A program made the translations under genes and the position numbers. This document shows positions 5,568 to 5,623 of a stretch of 5,623 nucleotides of DNA, one piece after another. The notes under the pieces are model-generated. The model saw only the letters and a list, made by a program, of their open reading frames with translations, did not search any database and was not told where the DNA came from. The stretch comes from Clostridia bacterium (GTDB taxonomy: Bacteria; Bacillota; Clostridia; Christensenellales; Borkfalkiaceae), in contig JAGCMG010000036.1 of NCBI GenBank assembly GCA_017646555.1, forward strand, positions 1 to 5,623. The letters run 5' to 3'. How positions within the stretch are numbered: position 1 is the stretch's first letter; each line of letters begins with the position of its first letter.

Positions 5568-5623
5568 ATGAAAAACGTAAATCTTATTTACGGCGTGAAA
5601 GACAATCCAGGTGTAGTAAAAAC
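5568..5623 (+). CDS. Start of a probable NCS2 uracil/xanthine-type permease (3' end outside window)
   Basis: Only 18 full codons are visible. They encode an N-terminus with Y-G-V-K-D-N-P (residues 8-14) followed by V-V-K. Uracil/xanthine permeases of the NCS2 family commonly begin with a short cytoplasmic stretch containing Y-x-V-x-D-x-P and a lysine just before the first membrane segment, so this is the best guess. The neighbouring purine permease and hpt fit, but 18 residues cannot prove the family and the substrate cannot be guessed. The ATG is 11 bases after GGAGG (5552-5556), a somewhat long but acceptable spacing; no other in-frame start lies nearer. Confidence 0.5.
   Translation, partial: MKNVNLIYGVKDNPGVVK

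Overview
The window looks like ordinary chromosome from a low-GC Gram-positive bacterium, most likely an anaerobic member of the Bacillota (Clostridia-like). This rests on the AT-rich composition (judged by eye), strong AGGAGG-type ribosome binding sites, sigma-A-like promoters of the TTGACA/TATAAT kind, a lipobox lipoprotein, and RecF, Hpt and AzgA-type protein sequences that read like Firmicutes versions. The taxon is inferred. I see no rRNA, tRNA, CRISPR array, insertion sequence or phage gene.

Layout. Positions 2-730 (+) hold the C-terminal two thirds of RecF, cut by the window edge. It touches a glycerophosphodiester phosphodiesterase-family gene (730-1479, +) through a TAATG overlap. 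A bidirectional hairpin terminator (1483-1512) separates this pair from a convergent small lipoprotein gene (1531-2034, -), whose near-consensus promoter lies at 2083-2111. A roughly 200-bp divergent intergenic region (2035-2232) then leads into a two-gene + strand unit: a PlsC-type acyltransferase (2233-3057) and hypoxanthine phosphoribosyltransferase (3071-3616). A second bidirectional terminator (3682-3711) ends that unit. It also ends a large AzgA-type purine permease gene (3733-5307, -). After a 260-bp divergent promoter region, a new + strand gene begins at 5568; its first 18 residues resemble the start of a uracil/xanthine (NCS2) permease.

Functional themes. The right half looks like a purine-salvage neighbourhood: a purine permease beside Hpt, which traps imported hypoxanthine or guanine as the nucleotide, and perhaps a second nucleobase permease. 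The left half mixes DNA repair (RecF) with glycerolipid metabolism (GDPD and the PlsC-like enzyme). The lipoprotein has no function I can name; it appears to be a small alpha/beta domain split by a highly acidic helical hairpin.

I found no clearly new biological system. The best leads are a perfect 8-bp inverted repeat that abuts the acyltransferase start codon and contains its Shine-Dalgarno sequence, the split-domain acidic lipoprotein, and motif departures in the acyltransferase and the permease.
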